Source: an uncultured Marinobacter sp. | GTDB lineage: Bacteria; Pseudomonadota; Gammaproteobacteria; Pseudomonadales; Oleiphilaceae | Length of the DNA stretch: 64,000 bases | Direction: 5' to 3' | NCBI RefSeq assembly: GCF_946886895.1 | Contig: NZ_CAMPJO010000017.1 | Coordinates: 6,570-70,569, forward strand | Shown: in pieces, positions 54,606 through 61,682 of the stretch | Layout: every line of letters begins with the position of its first letter | Position numbering within the stretch: the first letter of the stretch is position 1 | Translations under genes and position numbers: made by a program | Notes under the pieces: generated by a model | The model's database searches: none | The model's input: only the letters and a program-made list of their open reading frames with translations | Told to the model about the DNA's origin: nothing

Positions 54606-55565
54606 TTAACCCAGCGGACTTCGGACGCCGGCAAAACCCTGCCCAAGAACATGGGTATAGATTTGGGTGGTCCGCAAGTCCGCATGGCCCAGCAGGTCCT
54701 GAACTGTGCGGATGTCGTTGCCGCGTTTGAGCAGTTCGGTAGCGAACGTATGCCTGAACGTATGGCAGCCGGCCCGCTTGCCAATACCTGCATCGTCAAC
54801 CGCTTTGCGGACTGCTCGTTGGACAGACGAGATATGGCGGTGATGGCGTGACACATTACCCAGATTATCTGTACTGAGAGTGGGTGAGGAAAAGAGCCAC
54901 TGCCACTCCAGCGAGCGACCCGCCCTCGGGTATTTCCTGGCGAGCGCGAAGGGAAGACTGACCGGGTGCAGGAACTCCTCACTTTGCTGCTTCCAGGCCC
55001 TGGCGAGAGTGTCCACGTGGTCCTGAAGGGCGCCGATCAAGGGCGCCGGCATCAGCGTAGTCCTGTCTTTGGCCCCCTTGCCGTCCCGCACGGTAATTAC
55101 CTGCTGATTGAAATCCAGGTCTTTGATACGCAGCCGGCAGGCTTCGGTAACCCGCAGCCCTGCACCGTAGAGCAACGAAGCGATCAGCTTATTTGGTTCG
55201 CTGAGTTCGTCGATGATGCGCATGGCCTCTTCATGAGTCAGAACCACTGGTAGCTTTCGAGGTTTTTTGGAGCGCACAATTTCCCCAACTTCGCCCAGCT
55301 CCTGATTCAGTACCTTGTTGTACAGAAACACCAGCGAATTCAAAGCCTGCGCCTGAGTAGCTGCCGCCACATTGCGATGCACTGCCAGCCATGTCAAAAA
55401 CTCATTCACCTCTTTGGGTCCCATGTTCCGGGGATGTTTCATCTTATGAAACCGGATGAAATAGCGAATCCAGTACCAATAGGTTTTTTCTGTACGGATG
55501 CTGTAGTGGTTCACCCGAATAACGGCGCGAACTTGATCCCGAAGTCGGGGCTGCTTTCCTTGCAT
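54606..55565 (-). CDS. intI: Integron integrase (tyrosine recombinase)
   Basis: Catalyses attI x attC and attC x attC recombination. The 319 residues have the tyrosine-recombinase catalytic set: Arg138 in GAGLRVTEACRL, Lys163/166 in DGKGAKDR, His268 and Arg271 in CHTFRHTFATELL, His294 in LLGHADLRTT and nucleophile Tyr303. The additional IntI-specific patch is present at about 196-227 (LHPVSLPFALARKYPRAGRS). ATG 55565 has AGGAG about 10 nt upstream. A LexA operator overlaps its promoter region, so SOS induction is expected. The frame is intact and probably functional. Confidence 0.96.
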   Translation of the reverse strand: MQGKQPRLRDQVRAVIRVNHYSIRTEKTYWYWIRYFIRFHKMKHPRNMGPKEVNEFLTWLAVHRNVAAATQAQALNSLVFLYNKVLNQELGEVGEIVRSKKPRKLPVVLTHEEAMRIIDELSEPNKLIASLLYGAGLRVTEACRLRIKDLDFNQQVITVRDGKGAKDRTTLMPAPLIGALQDHVDTLARAWKQQSEEFLHPVSLPFALARKYPRAGRSLEWQWLFSSPTLSTDNLGNVSRHHRHISSVQRAVRKAVDDAGIGKRAGCHTFRHTFATELLKRGNDIRTVQDLLGHADLRTTQIYTHVLGQGFAGVRSPLG

Positions 55566-55587
55566 CTGAAGTGGCTCCTTGCCAATA

Positions 55588-55603
55588 CTGTATATTTATA
55601 CAG
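55588..55603. promoter_or_regulatory. LexA operator of intI
   Basis: CTGTATATTTATACAG fits the gammaproteobacterial LexA box CTG-N10-CAG with the preferred AT centre. It is 22 bp upstream of the intI start codon, as in SOS-controlled integron integrases. Confidence 0.88.
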
Positions 55604-55688
55604 TATTATTAGTGGCGCAGATCACAGATGTCAAATGATTACATGGCACCGGTGTGCCTGCTGGGCTAAGCTGTTGTTTTATAAATTT

Positions 55689-55779
55689 TTGGATAGGGCG
55701 AAAGCGCTCTCACAGGCCGTAATCATAAAGCGGTCAAATTTTCGCAATCGCGAAGCGCTCTATCCAATCGCTGTTAACC
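55689..55779. other. Putative attI recombination site
   Basis: Ends at the first cassette junction G(55773)TTAACC. Upstream lie two direct repeats, GCGAAAGCGCTCT (55698-55710) and GCGAAGCGCTCT (55750-55761), reminiscent of the IntI-binding repeats of attI1, and an inverted repeat TTGGATAG / CTATCCAA (55689-55696 and 55760-55767). The left limit is a guess. Confidence 0.65.
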
Positions 55780-55796
55780 AGAGAAAAGGAGATTGG

Positions 55797-56315
55797 GTGC
55801 TCGTGCTCAAAGGAAAAAAGCTCACTGTTTTCGGGTATTTCTTGGCCGGTGCCATCGTAGCTCTAAGCGGTTGCGCTGACGATAAGAAGGCGGAGTTGAA
55901 GCAGAAACTGGCGGACCACATGGTTATTGCGTGCAAGTCCACCGAGGAATTCAAAAATCCCGTGACTGGATACTCGTATTTTGTATTCAAATATAATGAA
56001 AACAATCAATATATTACCGCCGGTCATCTCGTCGATTCTCAAGATCAAGATGCCGCTGGAGTCGGGTATATTTATGATGTTCAAAAAGTTCAAAAAAACA
56101 GCACCGAAATCTCCTTTGGCCTTAAAAATAGCCGTGAGGATTATTTCGACTTTAGATTAGATAGACAGAGTATGGTACTCACTGTAATGACACCGAACTT
56201 CGGCATGAGCTACCTGAAATATAATTGCGATCAGCTAAGTGAGGCAGAGTTTCAGAACTTCCTCAAAGAAAAACGAACCGAGCTCGACGAACTCTTCGAG
56301 CAAAGGAAAATTTAG
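55797..56315 (+). CDS. Cassette 1: putative lipoprotein of unknown function
   Basis: GTG 55797, 5 nt after AAGGAG, gives 172 residues. A lipoprotein signal (KGKKLTVFGYFLAGAIVALSGC is split here; the lipobox is LSGC, Cys about 26) precedes a soluble, Asn/Lys/Tyr-rich domain with KNPVTGYSYFVFKYNENN and DFRLDRQSMVLTVMTPNFGM. I do not recognise the family. Cell-envelope location is inferred. The frame is open upstream through attI, but that part is not coding-like. Confidence 0.75.
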   Translation: MLVLKGKKLTVFGYFLAGAIVALSGCADDKKAELKQKLADHMVIACKSTEEFKNPVTGYSYFVFKYNENNQYITAGHLVDSQDQDAAGVGYIYDVQKVQKNSTEISFGLKNSREDYFDFRLDRQSMVLTVMTPNFGMSYLKYNCDQLSEAEFQNFLKEKRTELDELFEQRKI

Positions 56316-56331
56316 ATTTGGTTTTTGGATT

Positions 56332-56415
56332 GGTTAACAATTGCAGGCACGGCGACACCCATTACATTGCGCCTTCGGCTCCACTCCATGGGCGCGCATG
56401 CTGCAGGCGTTAGCG
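56332..56415 (+). repeat. attC of cassette 1
   Basis: R'' GGTTAAC (56332-56338) is the exact reverse complement of the cassette 1 head GTTAACC; R' is GTTAGCG (56409-56415). Inner arms CACGGCGAC / GGGCGCGC and the CGCCTTCGGCTCCA centre are of the same type as attC10. Confidence 0.9.
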
Positions 56416-56442
56416 TCTTTCTAAACATTGGAGATTTTTAGC

Positions 56443-56706
56443 ATGGATCGTCTTGAAGCACTGGAAAAGAACTTGAACATCACGTTGGGTAGAGTAAACG
56501 GTCTCCACTCGCTTCTGTACACCATCGCCAGGGAGCTTCCCCCAGAAGTTGCCGCCAAATGCGCCGAATCTGCAGAGGCTGCCAAAGAGAAAATTATTGC
56601 CGATAGTGTGGCAGCGCCGGTGCCTGATGACATGATCAACGAAATGAACAGAGTTGTAGCTGAGGGTATCTTTGTCCTGAAGGCTGCGGCCAAGCAACAA
56701 GGTTAG
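56443..56706 (+). CDS. Cassette 2: small helical protein of unknown function
   Basis: ATG 56443 with GGAG 9 nt upstream gives 87 residues; TTG 56428 upstream is unlikely. The sequence is almost all helix (MDRLEALEKNLNITLGRVNG; ELPPEVAAKCAESAEAAKEK) with no signal or membrane segment. No family recognised. Confidence 0.7.
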   Translation: MDRLEALEKNLNITLGRVNGLHSLLYTIARELPPEVAAKCAESAEAAKEKIIADSVAAPVPDDMINEMNRVVAEGIFVLKAAAKQQG

Positions 56707-56720
56707 ACATCACGGGAGCG

Positions 56721-56822
56721 TCGCTAACAAGTCGCTGTAGTTCGCGGCCGATGGCCGCCGGACGCCCTTTTCATTGCGGCTTCGCCTCCATTACAAGGGC
56801 GCCGCTAAGCTCAGCGTTAAAT
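56721..56822 (+). repeat. attC of cassette 2
   Basis: R'' CGCTAAC (56721-56727) is the exact reverse complement of the head GTTAGCG; R' is GTTAAAT (56816-56822). It shares GGCCGATGGCCGCCGGACGC with attC14 and is close to attC3. Confidence 0.9.
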
Positions 56823-57004
56823 GCCTTGCTCCGGCGTTTTTGGGTTCGGTGCTTAGGCGCAGTTTTGGTGGTTATCTTCGGGCGGAACACAGCCGCCAGT
56901 TTGGCAACGGTGTTGTAGTTAAACTCGGTGTCCAGGTCACGGGGCAATCCGGCGTAAACATCGTTCAGCGCCCGCTCATTTGGTGTTCTGGTTCCTGGCG
57001 CCAT
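56771..57004 (-). CDS. Cassette 3: doubtful reversed ORF
   Basis: Cassette 3 (56817-57174) has no convincing plus-strand gene. On the minus strand a frame from ATG 57004 (or 57058) reads MAPGTRTPNERALNDVYAGL and continues to a stop inside attC2. Its composition is protein-like, but it has no good ribosome binding site and no family I recognise. Treat it as a possible reversed or degraded gene; the cassette may be gene-less. Confidence 0.25.
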   Translation of the reverse strand: MAPGTRTPNERALNDVYAGLPRDLDTEFNYNTVAKLAAVFRPKITTKTAPKHRTQKRRSKAFNAELSGALVMEAKPQ

Positions 57005-57079
57005 GGGTTTGGCTGGTGCAAAGTATCGGGAGTGGGCATTCAGCATTGGGTGCCACAATAAATTGCCGGGGTAACCGGC

Positions 57080-57180
57080 ATCTAACCAGGCGCATCAATA
57101 CGCGGCCTGCGGCCGCCGGACGCCCTTTCCATTGCGGCTGCGCCTCCATTACAAGGGCGCCGTTGTGCGCAGCGTTATGT
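57080..57180 (+). repeat. attC of cassette 3
   Basis: R'' ATCTAAC (57080-57086) matches the reverse complement of the head GTTAAAT with one mismatch; R' is GTTATGT (57174-57180). Inner sequence GCGGCCGCCGGACGCCCTTT is of the attC2/attC14 type. Confidence 0.85.
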
Positions 57181-57203
57181 CCTCAGACCCAGAGAGTGTC
57201 GAA

Positions 57204-57485
57204 ATGTCTGACAGCGTTGAGATTGAAATCACTGGCAGAGAGGCAAGCCTGATATTGAAGTATGGCTATCCTTTTCCAGACCAGGCGGCTTATTTTGAAA
57301 GAGTAGCGGGTAAGAAAGGCTATCATCAGGTAACAATCGGAAAGTTCTGGTTAGAGACAATAGTTGGCGATCTATGCAGGTCAATAAAAGAAGTCCGAAG
57401 TTCGGCATTACAGGAGGAGCTAGATTCGTTGTGCGACTCGCTGGAAATTGCAATGGGCAATTTCGGTTGCAGGGTGTCCACCTGA
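57204..57485 (+). CDS. Cassette 4: small hypothetical protein
   Basis: 93 residues from ATG 57204 (AGAGAG 7 nt upstream); ATG 57177, formed partly by the recombination junction GTTATG, would add nine residues. The sequence is soluble and acidic, SDSVEIEITGREASLILKYG, with YHQVTIGKFWLETIVGDLC and a helical C-terminus. No family recognised. The TGA stop overlaps the attC R'' box by one base. Confidence 0.75.
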   Translation: MSDSVEIEITGREASLILKYGYPFPDQAAYFERVAGKKGYHQVTIGKFWLETIVGDLCRSIKEVRSSALQEELDSLCDSLEIAMGNFGCRVST

Positions 57486-57569
57486 CATAACAATGCAAGT
57501 CAAGGCGACGGCTTTTTCGTTCCGGCTAGCGCCTCCACTACAAAGCCGCGCTTGCTTGCGGCGTTAATT
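57485..57569 (+). repeat. attC of cassette 4
   Basis: R'' ACATAAC (57485-57491) is the exact reverse complement of the head GTTATGT; R' is GTTAATT (57563-57569). The GGCTTTTT/ACAAAGCC inner arms can pair. Confidence 0.9.
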
Positions 57570-57582
57570 GCCAAGGAGAGGT

Positions 57583-57999
57583 ATGGCTACCAGCTTCAAG
57601 GTGAATCACCCCATTACCACTGACCAGTTCATCGGTTTGCTGGAGCGTTCTACCCTCGGGGAGCGTCGGCCCATTCACGACCGAGATTGTATGGAAAGGA
57701 TGGTATCCAATTCCAACCTCACCGTAACCGCTTGGGATGACGCTTTGCTCGTCGGTATTGCCCGCAGTGTCACGGATTTCCACTATGCCTGCTATCTGTC
57801 AGATTTGGCTGTTCACAAGAGCTATCAGAGATCAGGAATAGGTAAACGGTTACAGGCATTGACCCAGGAGCAACTTGGGCCGCTCTGCAAACTGATACTC
57901 ATCGCAGCACCGGCAGCCAATTCGTACTATGGTCAGATTGGTTACGCGCACAACGACCGCTGTTGGGTTCTGGATCCGGGGGTGACCATTGGCAATTAA
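57583..57999 (+). CDS. Cassette 5: GNAT-family N-acetyltransferase
   Basis: 138 residues from ATG 57583, with AAGGAGAG just upstream. The GNAT core is clear: CYLSDLAVHKSYQRSGIGKR (beta4 and the acetyl-CoA loop Q/RxxGxG/A as QRSGIGKR near 80-87), then LILIAAPAANSYYGQIGYAH, including the YYGQIGY pattern common in small GNATs. The substrate is unknown. The TAA stop lies inside the R'' box AATTAAC, so the cassette ends right after the gene. Confidence 0.9.
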   Translation: MATSFKVNHPITTDQFIGLLERSTLGERRPIHDRDCMERMVSNSNLTVTAWDDALLVGIARSVTDFHYACYLSDLAVHKSYQRSGIGKRLQALTQEQLGPLCKLILIAAPAANSYYGQIGYAHNDRCWVLDPGVTIGN

Positions 58000-58080
58000 C
58001 AAGTCAATTAAGTTCGTTCCCGGCCTAACGGCCGTCCACCGGACGCCCCTGACGGGCCGCCGCTTATTTCAGCGTTACGT
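57994..58080 (+). repeat. attC of cassette 5
   Basis: R'' AATTAAC (57994-58000) is the exact reverse complement of the head GTTAATT; R' is GTTACGT (58074-58080). Inner AAGTTCGTTCCCGGCCT is shared with attC7. Confidence 0.9.
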
Positions 58081-58110
58081 TTCATCGTCGACAAGACATC
58101 GAGTAATTGA

Positions 58111-58449
58111 ATGAGTGTAGAAATCATCGGTGATCGCGAATTTATCGCCGCTGTTCAGGAGCACGATGGTGTTTGGGTGCTAATGGCAGGCCAATCACTT
58201 TATGTTCTACCAGCGCACGGTAGCAATGCTCTGCCTGTTTGGTCGTCCGCAGAAAAAGCAGAAGTGTTCGCCGAGAAGCTGAAGAAAAGTGGGTTTTCAC
58301 CTGTGTTTGTTCCGATGAGTAACTTCTTGGGTGCTGCGTGGTTGGGGTCGTCGAGCATGCGAATCGTTGATGTCTTGGCCTCACCCCGATATGGTCAAGA
58401 ATCTCTCACCTACACAGCTGAGGAACTCCGTGCCAGACTCAAAACGTAA
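58111..58449 (+). CDS. Cassette 6: DUF2750 family protein
   Basis: 112 residues, ATG 58111. The pattern fits DUF2750: FIAAVQEHDGVWVLMAGQSL, LPVWSSAEKAEVFAEKLKKSG and a conserved Phe/Trp-rich stretch FLGAAWLGSSSMRIVDVLAS. The family is common in cassettes and proteobacterial genomes, with no known function; the fold looks alpha/beta and cytosolic. The TAA overlaps the R'' box. Confidence 0.82.
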   Translation: MSVEIIGDREFIAAVQEHDGVWVLMAGQSLYVLPAHGSNALPVWSSAEKAEVFAEKLKKSGFSPVFVPMSNFLGAAWLGSSSMRIVDVLASPRYGQESLTYTAEELRARLKT

Positions 58450-58527
58450 CAAGGCCAGGCACGCGACGCCCACTACATTGCGGCTTCGCCTCCATTCCGT
58501 AGCCGCGCATGCTGGCTGGCGTTAGCT
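58444..58527 (+). repeat. attC of cassette 6
   Basis: R'' ACGTAAC (58444-58450) is the exact reverse complement of the head GTTACGT; R' is GTTAGCT (58521-58527). CGGCTTCGCCTCCATT centre. Confidence 0.9.
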
Positions 58528-58541
58528 GTTTTGGTACGACC

Positions 58542-58802
58542 ATGATTGATAAGTTTGAGGCATGGACAAAGAGGGTTTATCAACCGAGAGAGGCGAAATG
58601 GAAGCGCCCTGTCTTGTTGATCCTCAGCCTCGTTATCGGAATTCTATGCGGGGCGGCTGGCTACGCCCAGTTTCAGTATCAGTGGACAAATGACGGGGTC
58701 TGGCTGGTAATTGGTTTATTTGGCTTCTTCTCAATTATTGGAACCGTAGTGGGCTTGTTTTGTAAGGACTATTGGGTTGCCCTAGTGCTTGGCAAAAAAT
58801 AG
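58542..58802 (+). CDS. Cassette 7: small two-helix membrane protein
   Basis: 86 residues from ATG 58542. A basic N-terminus (AWTKRVYQPREAKWKRP) is followed by two membrane helices (about 23-42 and 53-76) with a Lys-rich end. No family recognised; inner-membrane location inferred. Confidence 0.72.
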   Translation: MIDKFEAWTKRVYQPREAKWKRPVLLILSLVIGILCGAAGYAQFQYQWTNDGVWLVIGLFGFFSIIGTVVGLFCKDYWVALVLGKK

Positions 58803-58820
58803 TGGGTCCTTGCGAATTAC

Positions 58821-58907
58821 AGCTAACCAGTCATTCAAGTTCGTTCCCGGCCTGGCGGCCGTCCACCGGACGCCCTAGTCGGGCGCCGCTTAATATTGGC
58901 GTTAGAA
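58821..58907 (+). repeat. attC of cassette 7
   Basis: R'' AGCTAAC (58821-58827) is the exact reverse complement of the head GTTAGCT; R' is GTTAGAA (58901-58907). Closely related to attC5. Confidence 0.9.
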
Positions 58908-58942
58908 ATCATTAGCACTCTGCCAAAATAAGGAGAAAATTA

Positions 58943-59581
58943 GTGGCAAATCTTCCATACGCACAACGTACCGCAACGTTGATGACGATGCTCGAAAAAA
59001 TCAAGACAGCGTCTGTTCCAGAAAAGTTTTCACAAGATTTTGTGGCTGAAAAACTCCTTATGAAGGGCGGAACTCCTAGATCGATCATCCCGTTTATCAA
59101 AAAAATGGGGCTTGTAGCTACCGACGGCACTCCAACAGAAAGGTACAAAGAATTTCGTAATCCAGCTAAATCTGGAGCCGCGATCGCAGCGGCCATGCGC
59201 GAATTATACGAGCAACTGTTTGAGATGAATGAGTATGTGCATGACACAAACCCAGCTACCCTTAAAGGACTGATCGTAGAGGCAACCGGCGCTGAACAAA
59301 ACTCTAATGTTGTAAGCAAGACTCTTTCGACATTTCAAGCGTTAAGAAAAATTGCAGATTTTGATTCTGATTCAGAAGAGGAATCTATCGTTTCGGAAGA
59401 AACCGCAGATTCTTCACCAGCATATACCTTGCCCCGAATACATAGCCATCAGTCAAGTAATAATGGGGGCGAAGGTATTAATTTGTCGTATACGATAAAC
59501 CTAAACTTACCCGCCACTACAGATATTGAAGTCTTTAACGCTATTTTTAAAAGTCTCAAACAGCATCTAATTCAGGAGTAA
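58943..59581 (+). CDS. Cassette 8a: DUF5343 domain protein
   Basis: GTG 58943, 7 nt after AAGGAG, gives 212 residues. Residues about 4-140 match the DUF5343 pattern: MLEKIKTASVPEKFSQDFVA, TPRSIIPFIKKMGLVATDGT, PTERYKEFRNP and LSTFQALRKIADF. The C-terminal tail (about 180-212) is a strand plus helix, INLNLPATTDIEVFNAIFKS, of a kind that ends several defence-associated proteins. It may act as the recognition or antitoxin partner of the HEPN protein that starts 3 bp later. The function is unproven. Confidence 0.82.
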   Translation: MANLPYAQRTATLMTMLEKIKTASVPEKFSQDFVAEKLLMKGGTPRSIIPFIKKMGLVATDGTPTERYKEFRNPAKSGAAIAAAMRELYEQLFEMNEYVHDTNPATLKGLIVEATGAEQNSNVVSKTLSTFQALRKIADFDSDSEEESIVSEETADSSPAYTLPRIHSHQSSNNGGEGINLSYTINLNLPATTDIEVFNAIFKSLKQHLIQE

Positions 59582-59584
59582 TTT

Positions 59585-60169
59585 GTGAACCGAGCAGCAG
59601 CCATTAAGAGCTTCGGTATGACCAATATGCTTTTAGAAGCTGATCTTGACCTAATTGAGAAAAAATATCAGATAGATTTAGGCCGGGGAACTGATAAAGC
59701 CAGCCAGATCGAAGATGCCTATTATCCGCAATTCGATGCCTCATTAAGGGCAGAGGCTCATGGGATGGCAAAACATTACGAGGTTTTCTATTGCCTAGAA
59801 AAATCGATTCGGCAGTTAATTGTGGATGTATTTGAAGGAACAGAAGACCCAGAGTGGTGGGAAAATCTTGTTCCTGAGGCTGTAAAGCTAAATGCAAAAA
59901 AAAGCATCAAAAGAGAGAAAGAGGCTGCGGTAACACCGAGATCTTCAGACCCTATTGATTACACTACATTTGGCGAGCTTGGCGAGATCATTAAAACTAA
60001 TTGGGGTTTGTTCGGTGGAGTGGTATTTAATGATTTAAAAGCGATGGAAAAAGTAATGTCTGCTCTAAATTCGCTAAGAAATCCAATTGCACACTGTTCC
60101 CCATTGGCAGAGGATGAAATTCTTAGACTTGAGTTGGCGCTTAGAGACTGGTTCAGAATTACTAGCTGA
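59585..60169 (+). CDS. Cassette 8b: HEPN (Swt1-type) domain protein with Rx4H motif
   Basis: GTG 59585; its Shine-Dalgarno AGGAG is inside the end of cassette 8a, implying coupling. 194 residues. The C-terminal half fits Swt1-type HEPN: YCLEKSIRQLIVDVFEG near 69, EWWENLVPEAV near 90, FGELGEIIKTNWGLFGGVVF near 129 and the catalytic-type motif Arg165-Asn-Pro-Ile-Ala-His170. Rx4-6H HEPN proteins are often RNases in toxin or phage-defence modules; RNase activity here is inference. The N-terminal about 60 residues are unassigned. Confidence 0.82.
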   Translation: MNRAAAIKSFGMTNMLLEADLDLIEKKYQIDLGRGTDKASQIEDAYYPQFDASLRAEAHGMAKHYEVFYCLEKSIRQLIVDVFEGTEDPEWWENLVPEAVKLNAKKSIKREKEAAVTPRSSDPIDYTTFGELGEIIKTNWGLFGGVVFNDLKAMEKVMSALNSLRNPIAHCSPLAEDEILRLELALRDWFRITS

Positions 60170-60182
60170 TGAATATACCAAT

Positions 60183-60254
60183 TTCTAACAAGTGCAGGTT
60201 GTCGGACAGGTACTACGCTGCACTCCGTCCCTGCCGCAACTGCAAGCGTTAAAT
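60183..60254 (+). repeat. attC of cassette 8
   Basis: R'' TTCTAAC (60183-60189) is the exact reverse complement of the head GTTAGAA; R' is GTTAAAT (60248-60254). One of the two shortest sites here (72 bp), with AAGTGCAGGTTGTCGGACAGG arms (21 nt from 60189; pairing with CCTGCCGCAACTGCA). Confidence 0.9.
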
Positions 60255-60263
60255 GTGGGGAAG

Positions 60264-60725
60264 ATGACCTCGTACAACTATCCTGAGCTCATACTGCAAA
60301 AGACCGTTGATCTTCCTAAGATCCTCGGTTTGTCGCTGGAGAAAGCACTCGTTAACTTTGTTGGCGATGAGTTTAACGTGCTCTATTTGAAGGCTGGTGG
60401 TCGCTGGTTTGCTGCTCAGCCAGAAATCGGTGGAGAGATTTTGGGGTTTCATGAACTGGAGTCCTCACCCACAGAAGGGCCAAGCTCTGACGGCAGTGGC
60501 ATTGTGGGTTGCGCTCTGTTCCAGCGATTTATGGGAGCCCAGGTAGCTGGTGTTCGGCAAATGGGTGAAGCGTGGAACGGACACGGTTTTGAGATGAGCT
60601 TTTGTGGCATTGTGGACTACACGCTGCTGGTGCAATCCATACATACAGGATCTGAACCCCAAGATTATTCAGATTGCTTGCGGCTCGGGGTTGGAAGTTA
60701 TGTACATGTTGCGAATTACATTTAA
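60264..60725 (+). CDS. Cassette 9: hypothetical protein
   Basis: 153 residues from ATG 60264; GTG 60255 in frame is possible. Soluble alpha/beta composition, with KALVNFVGDEFNVLYLKAGG and GHGFEMSFCGIVDYTLLVQS. No family recognised. The TAA stop lies inside the R'' box ATTTAAC. Confidence 0.75.
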   Translation: MTSYNYPELILQKTVDLPKILGLSLEKALVNFVGDEFNVLYLKAGGRWFAAQPEIGGEILGFHELESSPTEGPSSDGSGIVGCALFQRFMGAQVAGVRQMGEAWNGHGFEMSFCGIVDYTLLVQSIHTGSEPQDYSDCLRLGVGSYVHVANYI

Positions 60726-60797
60726 CCAAACGCGTCACTCGGATGCCCTTTACGCCGCTCCGCTCTGTAAAGGTCACCGGTGCGCTCTGCGTTATGT
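60720..60797 (+). repeat. attC of cassette 9
   Basis: R'' ATTTAAC (60720-60726) is the exact reverse complement of the head GTTAAAT; R' is GTTATGT (60791-60797). ACCGGTGCGCTCTGC on the right arm. Confidence 0.9.
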
Positions 60798-60813
60798 TTC
60801 TGAGAGGGAGACG

Positions 60814-61185
60814 ATGTTTAAAACCATTATCTTTTTAGGATTTCTCGCGTTCAGCGTTGCCCTCAATGTGCATGCAGATGACAGCGCTAGGATTGATCGC
60901 CTAGAGAAGCAAGCCCAAGAACTGAAGGTTCGGCTATCGAGCCTAGAATCCCAGGTCAATGATCAAGATGAAGTCCAGGAATTCGTCGCGAATGGGGATG
61001 GTTGGAAATCAATCGCAAACTGGAGAAAGCTGACAACAGCAATGGGCTACGATGATGTCGAAAGGATACTCGGCACGCCTGAGCGAGTGGATGGGGGTGA
61101 CCTGGCACATTGGTATTATCCAAACCGCGCAAAAGTTGTCTTTATGCGTGGGAAGGTCGAGTCATGGTCGGAACCAAGACAGTAA
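60814..61185 (+). CDS. Cassette 10: exported coiled-coil protein with a BamE/SmpA-like end
   Basis: 123 residues from ATG 60814. The signal peptide MFKTIIFLGFLAFSVALNVHA is split at residue 21; a short coiled coil follows (RIDRLEKQAQELKVRLSSLE, about 25-46). The C-terminal half, VERILGTPERVDGGDLAHWY and YPNRAKVVFMRGKVESW, resembles the small beta-sheet domain of SmpA/OmlA (BamE-like) proteins. Periplasmic location inferred; role unknown. Confidence 0.72.
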   Translation: MFKTIIFLGFLAFSVALNVHADDSARIDRLEKQAQELKVRLSSLESQVNDQDEVQEFVANGDGWKSIANWRKLTTAMGYDDVERILGTPERVDGGDLAHWYYPNRAKVVFMRGKVESWSEPRQ

Positions 61186-61186
61186 T

Positions 61187-61270
61187 ACATAACAAGTGCA
61201 GGCACGGCGACGCCTACTACATTGCGCCTTCGGCTCCATTTCGTAGGCGCGCATGCTGCAATCGTTAAAG
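61187..61270 (+). repeat. attC of cassette 10
   Basis: R'' ACATAAC (61187-61193) is the exact reverse complement of the head GTTATGT; R' is GTTAAAG (61264-61270). Nearly the same inner sequence as attC1 (AAxTGCAGGCACGGCGAC; GCGCCTTCGGCTCCA). Confidence 0.9.
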
Positions 61271-61280
61271 GTAGGTAGTA

Positions 61281-61682
61281 GTGGTAGAAATTCCGAAATT
61301 TAAGTCTCCATCTCTGTTTTGTCTAACTGTGGGGATCTCCTTGGTTGCCTGGTTTTACACCCATGCGTTCGTTTTGCTCGATAAGTACATGCCAATGGAG
61401 TTTTCCCTGCAGGAGGAGCTCTTAGTATCTGAGGCTCAGTTAGAATCAGCGAAAATGAAAGGCGATGAGGTTCAAACCACGGTGGCTGAAGCAAAATTTA
61501 ATGCAGCCAAGTATAAAAACACCCAATTTAACAAGGTCATGGACGGAGCGTTTGAGCTTCATTCACATTCGCTGTGGGTGGGCATCCTTTTTCTGTTGCT
61601 CTCGATTCCTGCCTTCATAATTGAGATTGGGTGGCAGAAAAAAGCCTTTAACCAAGCGGTCAACCGGACGCCAAAACCCTAG
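61281..61682 (+). CDS. Cassette 11: two-helix membrane protein reading into attC
   Basis: GTG 61281 gives 133 residues. TM1 is about 11-32, an Ala/Glu/Lys-rich extracytoplasmic helix is about 40-82 and TM2 about 96-115. The last 11 residues, NQAVNRTPKP and the preceding Phe, are encoded by the attC site, a frequent cassette peculiarity. No family recognised. Confidence 0.72.
   Translation: MVEIPKFKSPSLFCLTVGISLVAWFYTHAFVLLDKYMPMEFSLQEELLVSEAQLESAKMKGDEVQTTVAEAKFNAAKYKNTQFNKVMDGAFELHSHSLWVGILFLLLSIPAFIIEIGWQKKAFNQAVNRTPKP

Noticed and set aside
55377..55796. Upstream part of the long frame containing the cassette 1 gene
   Set aside because: It runs antisense through intI and across LexA box and attI; the ribosome binding site supports GTG 55797 instead.
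56774..57061. Plus-strand frame starting inside attC2 (MRLRLHYKGA...)
   Set aside because: Its start is a translation of attC sequence; the same peptide recurs before cassette 4 because the attC sites are similar, and there is no ribosome binding site.
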